Of a stretch of 64,000 bases of DNA, positions 46,880 to 58,313 are shown in pieces; position 1 is the stretch's first letter; every line of letters begins with the position of its first letter. This DNA comes from Piper betle. Taxonomy: Eukaryota > Streptophyta > Magnoliopsida > Piperales > Piperaceae. Below the pieces are notes generated by a model, which was not told the origin of the DNA, made no database searches, and was given only the letters and a program-made list of their open reading frames with translations. The position numbers were made by a program, and so were the translations under genes. The stretch spans positions 1-64,000 of the forward strand of contig JAURVB010014793.1 in assembly GCA_033002965.1 (NCBI GenBank), written 5' to 3'.

Positions 46880-49800
46880 TTAGAGGATTATTTTCTCTTG
46901 AACACTCATGTTGAGAGTCTTGTTTGGTAGCACTACACTGTTGATTACAATCACTTCATCCTCTACATTGACAGCCTCCCCTGCATCAAAAACAATAAAT
47001 TGTGACCCTTCTGAGCTTGTTTATGTAAGCAAGGTATTCATATCAGAAAATCATACAACATATACATATCATCAATACCTAGGATTGTTATTCCAAGTTT
47101 TGCATTGAATTCTCCTTCAGTCTGTAATTTATGGAAACTGTTTCTTAGATAAACAATAGGGGCAAAAAACTAAGGCAGTCACAAAACTGAGAACAGGAAG
47201 AACGAGAGATTATTCAGAAAGAATGATTAACTGACAAGACGTTAGGCGTTACTGAAATCCATTATCAAGATAAGGCAACACAAGTTTTGATATGGTAAGT
47301 ACTTAACTAGGCAATGCGTGAAAGTAAAAATTTACCATTGCCAAAAGAGAGCAATCGATATAAGAATCTACTTATCCAGTTTAAAAAAGCATTTGACTGA
47401 AAGAATGATGAGATGAAAACTGAACTAAATTTATAGTTCATGGAAAAACGCTCAAGTATCACAATCAAGGCACACATTGGAATACTTGCCTGAATGCGAG
47501 ACTATCTTCCGACAGAGGATTTCCACCCCACAATCAAATGGGCAACCACAGCATTTTCCTATTGCCAAGACGTACAAACACATTAACACGGTCTTCACAT
47601 GTAAATGTTCTACACGCACTAGCTTTTCAATAGTCTAACTCAAGTCATAAAGAGATTTTACCTTTATTTCAACATCGTCTAAAATGATACAGCTGATAAG
47701 CCTTGCACCAGGTCCTACGTATGCATTTGCAGATACAGAGACATTTGGGCCAATCTGCTCACAATAAGCATGATCAGATTTAACAAAATAAAATCATTTT
47801 GCAACCACGAGAGCAAGAACTTGAACAAATAAATATGGATTATTATGAAATATTTAATAGATAACAAGATGAGATTTAGCATAACTTATACATTCAAAAG
47901 CACTGAAAATGAAGTTTGCATGTTTGCTAATAGGCATGCAGGAGACCAAAATCTCTGAGAGAAACAACTCATGGAGCTTATACAACAAAAACAAAGATTC
48001 CTGTGCTCTCATAATGAATCTTTCACTTTCCTTCAACACTGAACCGCATGTAAGGTTAGATTTCAGCTTAGAGACTTAAAGTTTATGGTCTTGATGCACT
48101 TTCTCATCCTTGCAAATATTATTGTAATATTTGGCTGGAGGTGTGCCTATTTCTTTCACTTATGCACTCAAGGAAGATAGAAAAAATTCTGAATGTACTT
48201 GAATCATTACGTTTTACATCCAAAATTCTTCAGTCTTACAAAGTTTATGGCATTTGTGGCATGAGTATTGCAAACAAAACTTCATTCGAGTAAGGTGACA
48301 ATTACTAGGACAAAAAAAGCCATCCCACACTCCACTATTCTATTTTGGTTTTTGTCTTTCTCTCTGTTTTCACGTCTGATATTTATTGATGGAGGCAAAC
48401 CCCGGATACTTCAGACACTATGTACATATTCAAGGGACAAGCTGGCATTACATTCAAGTTGCCGAGATTGTCATGTATTTTGAATTACTCAGAACTCTTG
48501 AGCACAAAATTTGGATGATTGATTACTTATCTTATAGTAGGAGCCAGGCACCCACGATGGATGTAGGTTATTCCCGGATGGACCAAACATAGTATTTTTC
48601 ACCGTCACTGGGCAAAAGCATTTGAATACTGACATTTTTATGACAAGAATTGGTAAATATTTAAGGACGCTGAACATTTATTACTCCGGATCAGAGACAA
48701 CGTATACCAACCTTTGCACTTGGATGCACTTTGGCAGATGGATGAACGTAAACATCCCCTATAATTGTAGGACTCCTGGTGCCATCACCAGTGCCTAGAA
48801 GACGAGGAGAGGTATATCGATATTGAGGCAAATAGAGAGCTGAGCATTCCAGTGACATCCTGAAAAACAGAAAAGTATATAAGCCGTTACAGCTTATAAT
48901 TTTTTTGGCAAGTAATAAAGCCAGCTTACCCTGGAGCCTTGGTCTGCTCCCAAAAATCTAAAGTTTCATATGTGTAAAGTTGCTTCTTTCCAGCAAGTGG
49001 TGACAGAATGTCTTGTTCTAACAAAATCTGTAGGAAGAGCCCTGCCAACAGAAAACATCAATTGTCCATAGAAGAAAGAACAATGACTTTGTGATCAATC
49101 AAGAACGTGATTTCATTATCATAATTTCTCTTTTTCGATGAAACAAAGACTTAATTCCTCAAAACATATATAATTCAATCCTTTAATTTTCATACGCTTT
49201 TTTTGCAGCATCCAAGTGGCATCAATGTAGCGAACACCTAATTTTGGGTCAACAAAATCCAAGGATTTGATTACAAAGTACTCATATGGAAAGCACATAT
49301 ATGGATCAGATTTTTCGACCAGCTACCTAGATTAGACATGACATCCGGTTATTAGCTTTTTAGGTTTTCACCATACTACGTTTCAGCAAATTCAGCTTTT
49401 AGTTGTTCATAATGATACTGTTAACAACTGATAAACCATAAATTTAATCAATTACATATGTAGCATGAATAAAAATACAAAAAGGTAGTTAGGAAGGAAT
49501 CATGATGGTACTAAAACTAGTAGAGATAAATCACTCAGACTTGTGTACTTTGTTGCAGACTGAAGAGCTTCAAAGCTAGATACACGTCTCAAATTAGCTG
49601 CACATATAGAACAAAGATAAGAAAAGAACAGAACAGATTTTCCATATAAAGAAATAAGTTTCTCAACAGAATTCCCGATCAGTAATCAGATATATTTAAA
49701 AAGGAGCAAAGTAACTACATAGGCAATGGTGGCTGCACGTAGTGAATTAGACAAAAGAGAACTATGTAAGAGAATAAACATCACTGAAACCATTCTATTT

Positions 49801-51224
49801 GACAGTTGAGTGCCTGATTGCTCCAGAGGTAATACATTAGCACCAGTATAGAAATCTTGTCTCTCACCTCTGTCCTTCCGTAGAGTGTAAACATTTTCAA
49901 TGGCAGTAAAAATATCTGGAGTGAACATATAGACACCACAATTTATCAGGTCACTTACCTGAAGTGCAAAAGCAGAAAATCTTTAAGGATATATAGTTAG
50001 ACATTAAATCATGTTGAAATGGTAAATTGTACGACACTTAAGTAATAGCAGCTTCATCTTTTCTTGGACAAAAGCACATACAAAGGTCTCGGGCTTCTCT
50101 GTGTAATGGAGCAGTCCATTCGTGACTGGATCCGCCAAATTGATAAGCTGACTCAGCAGAAACCTGTCCATAGAATAAAAAACCAAGATAATTGACTTAG
50201 ATATCTATATCATATTATACAGTTAATCACAACTAACTGATTGAACCAACACCACCTTGAAAGCTAGCTTACCTTAATTACTAAGATTGTGCCCATCCCA
50301 CCATATCTTTGATGAGTAACTGAAGAGACAAAGAGTATTAGCAAAATTAGTGAATTTTCCCACCAAATGAATAGCCTGACTTCGCACAGGAAAGGTTTTT
50401 GCTCACCAAGCATGCCTGACAACGGAAAACTACAACAGACATCACAATTCAGGAGAAATATATGAGACTGCCATCCAAAAAGAACAACAGTTAAACCATC
50501 ATATAAAAACAGAAGAAACACAAAGTTGCAACGTTATCATTGTAACAAACTATAAAAAACATTAACTACTTAGCAAGTAAAATAAAATACACACCGGATT
50601 ATCTTCCATGATTTGATCTCCACAGTAATAAAGACCACCACCAGATCCATGTGGCTTGTCTTCTCTCAAATACCTAAGCCACACACACACACACTCATAT
50701 CTATTACCTTAATCCATTCTCAACACAACTCCAAGTAGCAACTCAAAACACTTACCTTACTGGTATTTTGAGCTCGTTGGAGATGGAAGATACATAAGAG
50801 AAAATTCCGCTCCTCATAAAACCTAATCAGATATATCTGAGCAAGATTTCGCATCTACACCCACACACAAACACACACATCAAAATTCAACAAATAAGTA
50901 AAACACACATACAAATTGGATTGACACAAGCAACAAAACCAACAAAAGGTGAGCAAAGAGTACTCTTTTGCAAGCATTGATGGGGTGGTGAATCATGGGC
51001 TGCCCCGCCAGCGGGAAGAGCGGCTTGGGTATGTTCAACGACAGAGCCGGAACCGAGTCCCTGTGTATCCCAACAAAATCAAATCCAAGAACAAAAAAAA
51101 AATGACAAGGAACCAATCAATCAAACAAAAGAATAAAAAATAAAAAAAGATCCGACCTTTGGTCACCTTTGGTCGGGCCGCCAACCATGATCACGGCGAC
51201 GACGCGCTCCTCCGAGCTCCCCAT
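46880..51224 (-). pseudogene. GDP-mannose pyrophosphorylase alpha-like (KONJAC-type), 15 exons, disrupted
   Basis: Minus-strand exons: 51224-51167, 51060-50964, 50854-50756, 50673-50595, 50467-50407, 50319-50273, 50163-50082, 49958-49868, 49597-49549, 49041-48930, 48859-48712, 47754-47662, 47558-47490, 47121-47079, 46980-46880. Intact family members (about 415 aa) stimulate GDP-mannose synthesis for glucomannan and glycosylation. Recognisable: AVIMVGGPTKG, LNIPKPLFPLAGQPM, YLREDKPHGSGGGLYYCGD, HIFLLNCDVCCSFPL, YGGMGTILVIK, CGVYMFTPDIFTAIE, left-handed beta-helix repeats, C-terminal KIIL. Lesions: one base missing in TRFR(P)LSLN (near 51046); 11 nt missing in exon 3 after YEER; 11 nt missing in exon 7 after QFG; 5 nt missing in exon 10 after DFVR; TGG to TAG in GRWSR (47502-47504). 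All splice sites persist (exon 13 has a GC donor), so decay would be recent. Confidence 0.85.
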
Positions 51225-51520
51225 GCCGGACGACCACGAAGAAGACGGAAAACTTGGGAAGGTTGTCAATGGTAGTGTAGTGGTGGAGGTTGAAGATCAC
51301 ACTTGGGAGAGTGGAGGAGAAGAAAGAAGAAGAAGAAGAAGAAGAAGAGAATTTTTCATTTCCAAAAACTCTATCAAATGCCAGGTATGAAACAATCAAT
51401 TAGAATGAATCAAATCTGCTCTTATCATCTATTTTCTTGATATATTTATAATATGAATTTATAATTTTTATATGATGAAAAATAGATGCATACATGGCTT
51501 GGATGGTATTAATATATTAT
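51225..51520 (-). promoter_or_regulatory. Leader/promoter region of the GMPP-alpha-like locus
   Basis: Minus-strand leader contains a (TTC)n/(GAA)n microsatellite at 51317-51350, common in plant 5' UTRs. No TATA box assigned. Confidence 0.4.
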
Positions 51521-51524
51521 TTTT

Positions 51525-52003
51525 TAAAAATATTTTTTATATCATGAACGTTGCCTATAAAACAAAATTAAAAAATACCACGAAAGAATAAGATGAACAA
51601 AATATAATAAAAATACCCTTCAGGGATGGTCACAATTTTAAATCTCGTTAATTTAAATTTAAAAAATAATAATAATAATTTTTTTTATTTTAAAAAGTCG
51701 CTTATTCCAACGTTACTAACTTCAATTTGTTTTTCCCACTGTAAGAGTCTGTTTAAATGTTTAAAAAATATTTTTTATATCATGAACGTTGCCTGTGAAA
51801 AAAAATAAAAAATACCATAAGAGAATAAGATGATCAAAATATAATAAAAATACCCGGTACGGATGGTCACACTTTCAAATCTACTTAATCTAAATTTAAA
51901 AAATAGTAATAATAATATCTTTTATTTTAGAAAGTCGCCTGTTCCAACTTTACAAGCATCAATTTTTTTCTCCTATCAGCAAGAGTCTGTTTAATTGTTT
52001 AAA
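51525..52003. repeat. Tandem duplication, two copies of about 238 bp
   Basis: ATATCATGAACGTTGCCT occurs at 51540 and 51778, and AAGAGTCTGTTTAA at 51743 and 51981, both offset by 238. The copies (about 51525-51762 and 51763-52003) align throughout, with substitutions and small gaps. AT-rich and non-coding. Confidence 0.85.
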
Positions 52004-54973
52004 AAATTATAATACAAAATTAAATAATTATAATTTATTTTTTTATTCAAATAAGATATATCATTAAAATTAATCACAATTTAAAATATTAAATTATTAA
52101 AATCAATCTCATTATTCAATAAAAATTTATACATAATATTAAAATTTTATTTAATATAGATTAGATTGGACATAGCGTAACATCTTGCCTATTTTTTTTG
52201 TTGACTATTTGCTTATCTTAGCGACACATCATCCAATTAGCTTAACAAAGTCTGTTTGATTAAAAGAACTTATATGAAATTAAATACCCATCAATTTGAC
52301 ATATCAAAAGGTGGGGTAATTATATGAAAAATTGTACTATACTATATATTTTTATTAAAATTTAAAATATTGTAAGTACGGAAATATCACATCCATCAAT
52401 ATATATATATACCTACGTAACTCCCATACCTGACATAAATTGGGCTAATATATTTCTTATAATATATGTAATCAATGAGTAATTATAATTTTATCACATA
52501 TAAATTTATAAATGCACGTGAATGAAAATGTCCACTTATGACAAAATTTATTGTATTACATAGTTGATAGTGAAGGAGATAAATTATTCCTCTTGAGCGG
52601 GTGGTGATTTTGCATCATATAGGGCTCTTTATTAGTCGATCAATTCGAGTCAAGTTGAGTATCTTTTAATTAAAATACTTAATTTTACTTAATCTTATAT
52701 AATTAGAGATTTTTTTATAGAATACTTGGTTGAGATATTGGACCGTGGGCAATTTATGCTAAAGATAGATTTTAATTTTAGAACCAAACTCTTATTAATG
52801 GAGGAGAATGGGATAGATTATAATGGCATAATTTGTTAGTAATATGATTTTAGTCCACATTCTCATCGGCCATTATTAATAATAAAAAGGTTGACAATAT
52901 TTCCTTTTTTCTCTCTCTCTTTTTTAAATAAAAAGATTTTTAATCTCACGATTAAATAGAGATGTAAACAAACCAAACCTGCTCGCAAGCATTTTATGTT
53001 CAGCTCGATTCGGTTTGAACTCGTGCTCGAAAAAATACTCGGTTCGAAATATATAGCTCATTAAACAATGAACAGAGCTTGAGCTAAGAAATATTTGGCT
53101 TGGCTCGAAACTTGAGTTTGATGTGTTCAAACTCGAAAAAGTATTCGGCTCGACAATATTATTAAAGTCACATCAAACTTATATAGTGTTAAAATTTTTT
53201 TGATCCTATATAAGTAGAGCACGAGCCAAGCATAAATATTTGCTCAGTTTGAAAATATAGTGAGCTAAACACGAGCCAAGTTAAAACACCATGAATTTTG
53301 GACGAACTCGATTCAACTTATAATATACTAAAACTCGTCAAACATTCAAACATACTTGTCAAAAATTATGTCAAATTCAAAAATATCCCTGCTCAACTCG
53401 TTCACACCCTTACAATCAAACAAAACAAACAAAAGGGAACCATAGGCCATTCACGTTAATATAAAAAAACAAAAGGGAACCATGGACCATTCACCGTCAA
53501 TATAAGAATGGATTTTGTATTTTAATTTGTTCTATTCATGGCGAGATTAACAAGGAAAAGAAAAATGGAAATCATGGCAAAAAAATTAGAATTAACAAGG
53601 TAATTAATTACGAGCTCAATACTTTGCAAAAGACATGAAACTCACGTTCAAGGGACACAGTCCTAACATCACGACATCTAGCTGGTATTTCCGGGCATGA
53701 GTAATAGACCCCAAAACAATACATGCATAGAATTGATGACTTTGAGAAATTGCCATAGTAAAAAATATAAATAACTAATAAACAAAAGTGGTGATATATG
53801 CAACATTTGCACAATACAACAACACATTCAATAAACATCATAATCCAAAATAACGATGAGTCTTTATTCTTTTCTGCTAGGGATGGAGAGACAACAAAAA
53901 ACAGATAACAAATAGCATCGCAAGCAACAAAGTCCAGACCTGAAATTTGATTCATGTGAGCCAAAATACAGCCAACACGTCAGTTATAAACATAGGAAAA
54001 CAAGCTCAATAAGGGATGGCGCAGGAAGTATTAGCCGTTAGGAAATGACGTTAACGCCGTCACCGCGTCCATCGGGTTAGGCTTCGCGAGGCCCACCTAT
54101 TTTGTCCACGTGCCTTTTTATCAACCCGCCGTGACAAACGCCGTCCAAGGGGAGCGTATGTATATGATACATACATACATACACCATGAACTGAACCTCA
54201 GAGTAATATCACTCTCTCATAATAGTTTATTTTATTTTTCACGTAGCCTTGTAAAACATAAAATTAATATGTATTGATAATTTTTATTACATGACTCAGA
54301 GAGTAAATAGAGTTGACACAATAAGCGATAGAGTTGAGTTGACTTGAGATATTTTAAAAATAAAAAATAAAATTATGGTGATGCCCAATAATTAATGAGG
54401 AACACTAGTATCAGTAACAATGGAAAAGAAAAATTTATCAACTTTTAAATCTGGCATAGTTATAAATTTGTATATATAATCAAAATTACCCTCATCATCT
54501 AACTTTCCTAAGGGTTGATATTAAATTTAGCTTGTATACAGGTATGAATTGCAGATGATACTTATTATGCTCGTAATTAATTAGTTGGTCAAGGGCATGA
54601 TTTGCGTTCATAAGTGAGCTTCAACATGCTAACCCACTCATTCTTTTATGGTCCAATTTGAAATGCTCAGTAAACCAATTGAGAAGAATTGAGATACAGT
54701 AAAATTCAAAAGAAATGATGACAATACAACGTGATACAGAAAATTTCCACTAATCTAAAGCATTTTTCACGAGATAAAAAATCTTAATTTATAGGAATCA
54801 ATTATCCCAACTTAACTCTTTAATCACCGTATATCACTCAATGCTTTGTCTTTGTCTTTGAACGGTGAACTTGTTTCTTTTTTTATGGAATGTGGCCATT
54901 TCTTTAACCCACCCATTTTTAACAAGAGAGTTATATTTTAGGACTTTAAAAAATGAAAATAAAAATAATATTT
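52004..54973. other. Intergenic region with GAGCTCGA-type dispersed repeat
   Basis: Holds a degenerate stretch at 52950-53400 rich in CTCGA, GGCTCG and GAGCC phrases, as in dispersed plant repeats; a similar stretch is at 57110-57780. A GC-richer patch at 54020-54150 (with CCACGTGCC and ATGACGT) looks promoter-like but no gene follows it. Otherwise AT-rich. Confidence 0.45.
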
Positions 54974-55465
54974 TTAGGGTGATAAAGGAAACAAATTGAG
55001 CAATGCCGGTTCAGAGCTCCCCCTTCTGTAAACCGGAGAAGGATGCAAGTAGAATCCCTTCTCCTTGATTGCCCTCTCCTCCTCATCCTTCCTCCACTCC
55101 GGTGCCGGCTCCGACATCTCCCTGTCGAGAATTGACAGCCGCGAGAAGTTCCCCGACGGCGGGCTGGCAAGGTTGAGGAACGCCGGCGGCCGAACCGCCG
55201 GCCCGGACTGTTGGCCCGGCTTAAATTGGAACGTCGGCTTGGTTATGTCCAACTTGGGCCGGACCACGTACTGCCTCCTCTCGTGGAGCTTGGCCGTCGG
55301 CCGCTTGCTCCCGGCCACCCTCGGCGTTGGCGGCGCTGCGGGCGACGCCGCATCGAACGTGCCGGCGGTGAGGCGCTGGACGAGCTCCCGGAATGTGGCT
55401 GCGTCGGCCTGCACAAATGTTGTGGGCGGTGTTGAGGCGGTCTTAGACGTGCCTGTCTTCTCCAT
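54974..55465 (-). CDS. VQ motif-containing protein (VQ4/MVQ1-like)
   Basis: Single-exon, intron-less 163-aa protein. VQ proteins are nuclear cofactors of WRKY factors and, in this subgroup, MAP kinase substrates. Visible: TTFVQADAATFRELVQRLTA (the VQ core FxxxVQxLT with A instead of the usual G), Pro-rich linker, KLHERRQ and RPKLDI boxes, SRLSILDREM, then the subgroup signature KDEEERAIKEKGFYLHPSP and the C-terminal LLNLFPLSP. Ser-Pro and Thr-Pro sites (AASP, TPR, HPSP, PLSP) suit MAPK phosphorylation. High GC content contrasts with its AT-rich surroundings, as is usual for monocot intron-less genes. The start MEKTG is the first ATG. Confidence 0.9.
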   Translation of the reverse strand: MEKTGTSKTASTPPTTFVQADAATFRELVQRLTAGTFDAASPAAPPTPRVAGSKRPTAKLHERRQYVVRPKLDITKPTFQFKPGQQSGPAVRPPAFLNLASPPSGNFSRLSILDREMSEPAPEWRKDEEERAIKEKGFYLHPSPVYRRGSSEPALLNLFPLSP

Positions 55466-58235
55466 TGATGTGTAATCTGTTGATCATGTATATGATCAGA
55501 ACTGATCAAAATTCAGCAACCAAAAAAAAAACATAAAACGACTTTGATTCTAATATCATTGCATGGACAAGAATTGAGCTGCTAATTACTTGCTGACGGC
55601 AAATGTGTGTAGATCACGTCAATGGGAAAGAATTAAATCATGCATACATTAAAACTCGATCGGGCTATGTCTCCCTGTTCATGTCTAAGCAGTTTGGTAG
55701 AGAAAAAGAGAGCAGACCCATTAGTGAATATACCAAACAAAAGAGGTTCTCGAAGGATGCTAAGACAGCTTGGAGGCAGAGAAAGATCGATCAATATATC
55801 TCGATCAAGCAGGGATCAGTTTGATACCCAGGAGCAGTTCTTGCTCCTCTGGACAAACTAAAAAGGATTCCCAGCTATATCTTGTTTTTGGTAAGTTTTT
55901 TTGTGCGCCACTCTCAAGTGATCTTTTTTGTTCCCTCCAATCCAATGCGAACACATCATCTGTTTAGGCTAAATATGGCAGGATTTGATTGGAGCGGTAG
56001 AAGAAAAGTTCAATAAAGAGGTGACTAGTAACATGGAAGATCGACCACAAAAAAAACCCATTGGAAACAGAAGAACCCGTTACAGGTGAAAAACAATGGG
56101 GAATTACAACGAGGGATGGGTGGAGTTTGGTGATAACAGCCGGTACAATGCCAGATGGCGAGCACAAAACTGCCCCCAACCATCCAAACGTCAAACAGCG
56201 GCCATACACTAGAGAGTACACGAGGGTTGAAGGTTTCAACAATTGTCAATCCACCAACCCCTTTCAACAATTGTCAACTGTTCCATTTACACCACCATTT
56301 CATTCCCACGCTCTTTATACGAATTATACAAAAATTGGTACAAAGTAGGATAATTATAACTTGTAATATGATCATTTTCCTTTGGAATAATTGCGAATGT
56401 GGCTTGATGGGAATGCCACAACAAATTAATTACAGGATGAGATTGAGATGAAAGAGTTAGTTCATAAATTTTGACAAGAAAATGAACAGAATCTTGCTCT
56501 GACAACTTCAATGCAGTTTCAAGAATGAATGTGAGAGTTAACAACTGCATGGACCTTCAGAAATTGTCAACCACGCGCCGTTCTACTTCTAGAATCTACG
56601 CAGGGTTGGTAATAGAGGACATCAACAAGGTAAGATGAGTCATACACGACGTTTATTAATTTGAAGAGTGTTCGTATCTGCCATGTCCGCTTGGACATTT
56701 ATTACTAATGCCATATTTATACACGGTCAAATGAGCGGACAAACAAACGATATCATAAATAAATAATTTAATTAAATATAAATTAATTTTATTATGCATA
56801 CTGTGTGTATAAAGACAGACTTTTTTTTCCAGCAGTCACCCCGTTTAATTGGACCGCAAAAGAAAGCCTATACCAACGGCTGTACTTGGTCGCCCTCTCG
56901 GACTTGGTTGGAGACTGATATGGCTAGATTTGGTCGGGCAGTCAAATTCGGCTTCTTAGCCGAACTCATCTAAATAATAATTTTTATATATATTTTATGG
57001 ATTATATTTTACTACACGTATCTATTTTATATTATTAGATCTATGGTATTTTTCTGTATAATCGTTTAGGATTATTAATTAAGTGAGTTATTTTATGAGT
57101 ATTTAATATTTTGTTTGATTCGATTTGACTCAAAACTTGATATTTAAATGTTTGAACTCGAAATCGATTCAAATTTGAATCTTACGAGTTGAGTTTAAAT
57201 AATATAGTATTCGATTCGACTCGACTTGGTTATAACTTGAAATCGACTCGTAGTTCGACTCGAACTCAATTCGATAAAATAATATAATAATATATATAAT
57301 ATCAATTGTCTACTCAAAATACATACAAAATTATAAATAAATATTATTATTAACTACGTATTAAATGATAGTCGTGGTAGGGGTATTTTATTTTTTATTT
57401 TTTTATCAAATTTGGGTTGTCCTTGTAATCGAACGACCAGATTAAAGTTTGAAAAATAAACATTATTTAACCCGACTAAGGTGGTCTATGTATATATATA
57501 CTAATAAGTTTAATTGTAACAAGTTATATATATTTATATATAATATAATAATAAGGTAGTGGGATAATATAGATTGTAAGTCTTCGCTGCAATTTTAAAT
57601 GAGCTTCTTCTAGCTCGTTAAAACTAAATAATATAAGTATATTCAAACTCGAGTCAAACACGGACACCATAAAAATATTAGAGTCAATTTTAAGCATATA
57701 CATTTAAAATTTGTTTGATCTCGAGTCGAATTCGAACGAATTTCGAATTATTCGAGTTGAGTTTTAACACAAGTTAAACTTGATTTGCTCGCTAGTTTAG
57801 CACCCTTGTATATTATATTAAAAAATTTTATTACAATATGATTGATAAGGTGGTTGGTTGCGGTTAAAATAAAATATTTAGAAAAATTTGTTAGAAAATA
57901 TTTTTTTAGAATTATAAAAGATAGTATAGTTAGGGTGCATATAATATTCAACAGTAGTAATTATTGGATAGTTTTGTTCAAGCATAATTTTTTTTAAAAA
58001 GATCAACTCCTTTTCATTTCATAATTTTTGAATAATATCTCTGATATTTTATATTTACTAAGAGTAAGCTAAACACAAATTTGAGCATATATTATTATAA
58101 TAATACTAATATTATTATAATATTATAATTCCAACTTAAAAATTTTAAAACAACTCAATCAACCAAAATAATAGTTGAAGGAATGGCGTACGAAAGGGGC
58201 TCACCCAGGTGGGGCGTGCCCGAAAATAATCCCCA
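55466..58235. other. Intergenic region between VQ and CNOT11 genes (divergent)
   Basis: Contains upstream sequences of both genes. 56900-57790 carries many ACTCGA/TTCGAGT phrases of the same dispersed repeat type as 52950-53400. No gene supported. Confidence 0.45.
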
Positions 58236-58239
58236 CCCC

Positions 58240-58246
58240 TATAAAC
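58240..58246 (+). promoter_or_regulatory. TATA-like box upstream of CNOT11
   Basis: TATAAAC about 75 bases before the ATG at 58314, in a C-rich context. Position is plausible but the leader would be short. Confidence 0.35.
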
Positions 58247-58313
58247 TAAATATCTCCTTCGTCTTCCCCAACTCCCAACCCCAGCCGACGCCGACGCCGA
58301 CGCCGGCGCCGCC

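Noticed and set aside
53608..53964. 118-aa minus-strand open frame rich in Cys/Phe/Tyr
   Set aside because: Looks like chance translation of AT-rich DNA; no motif.
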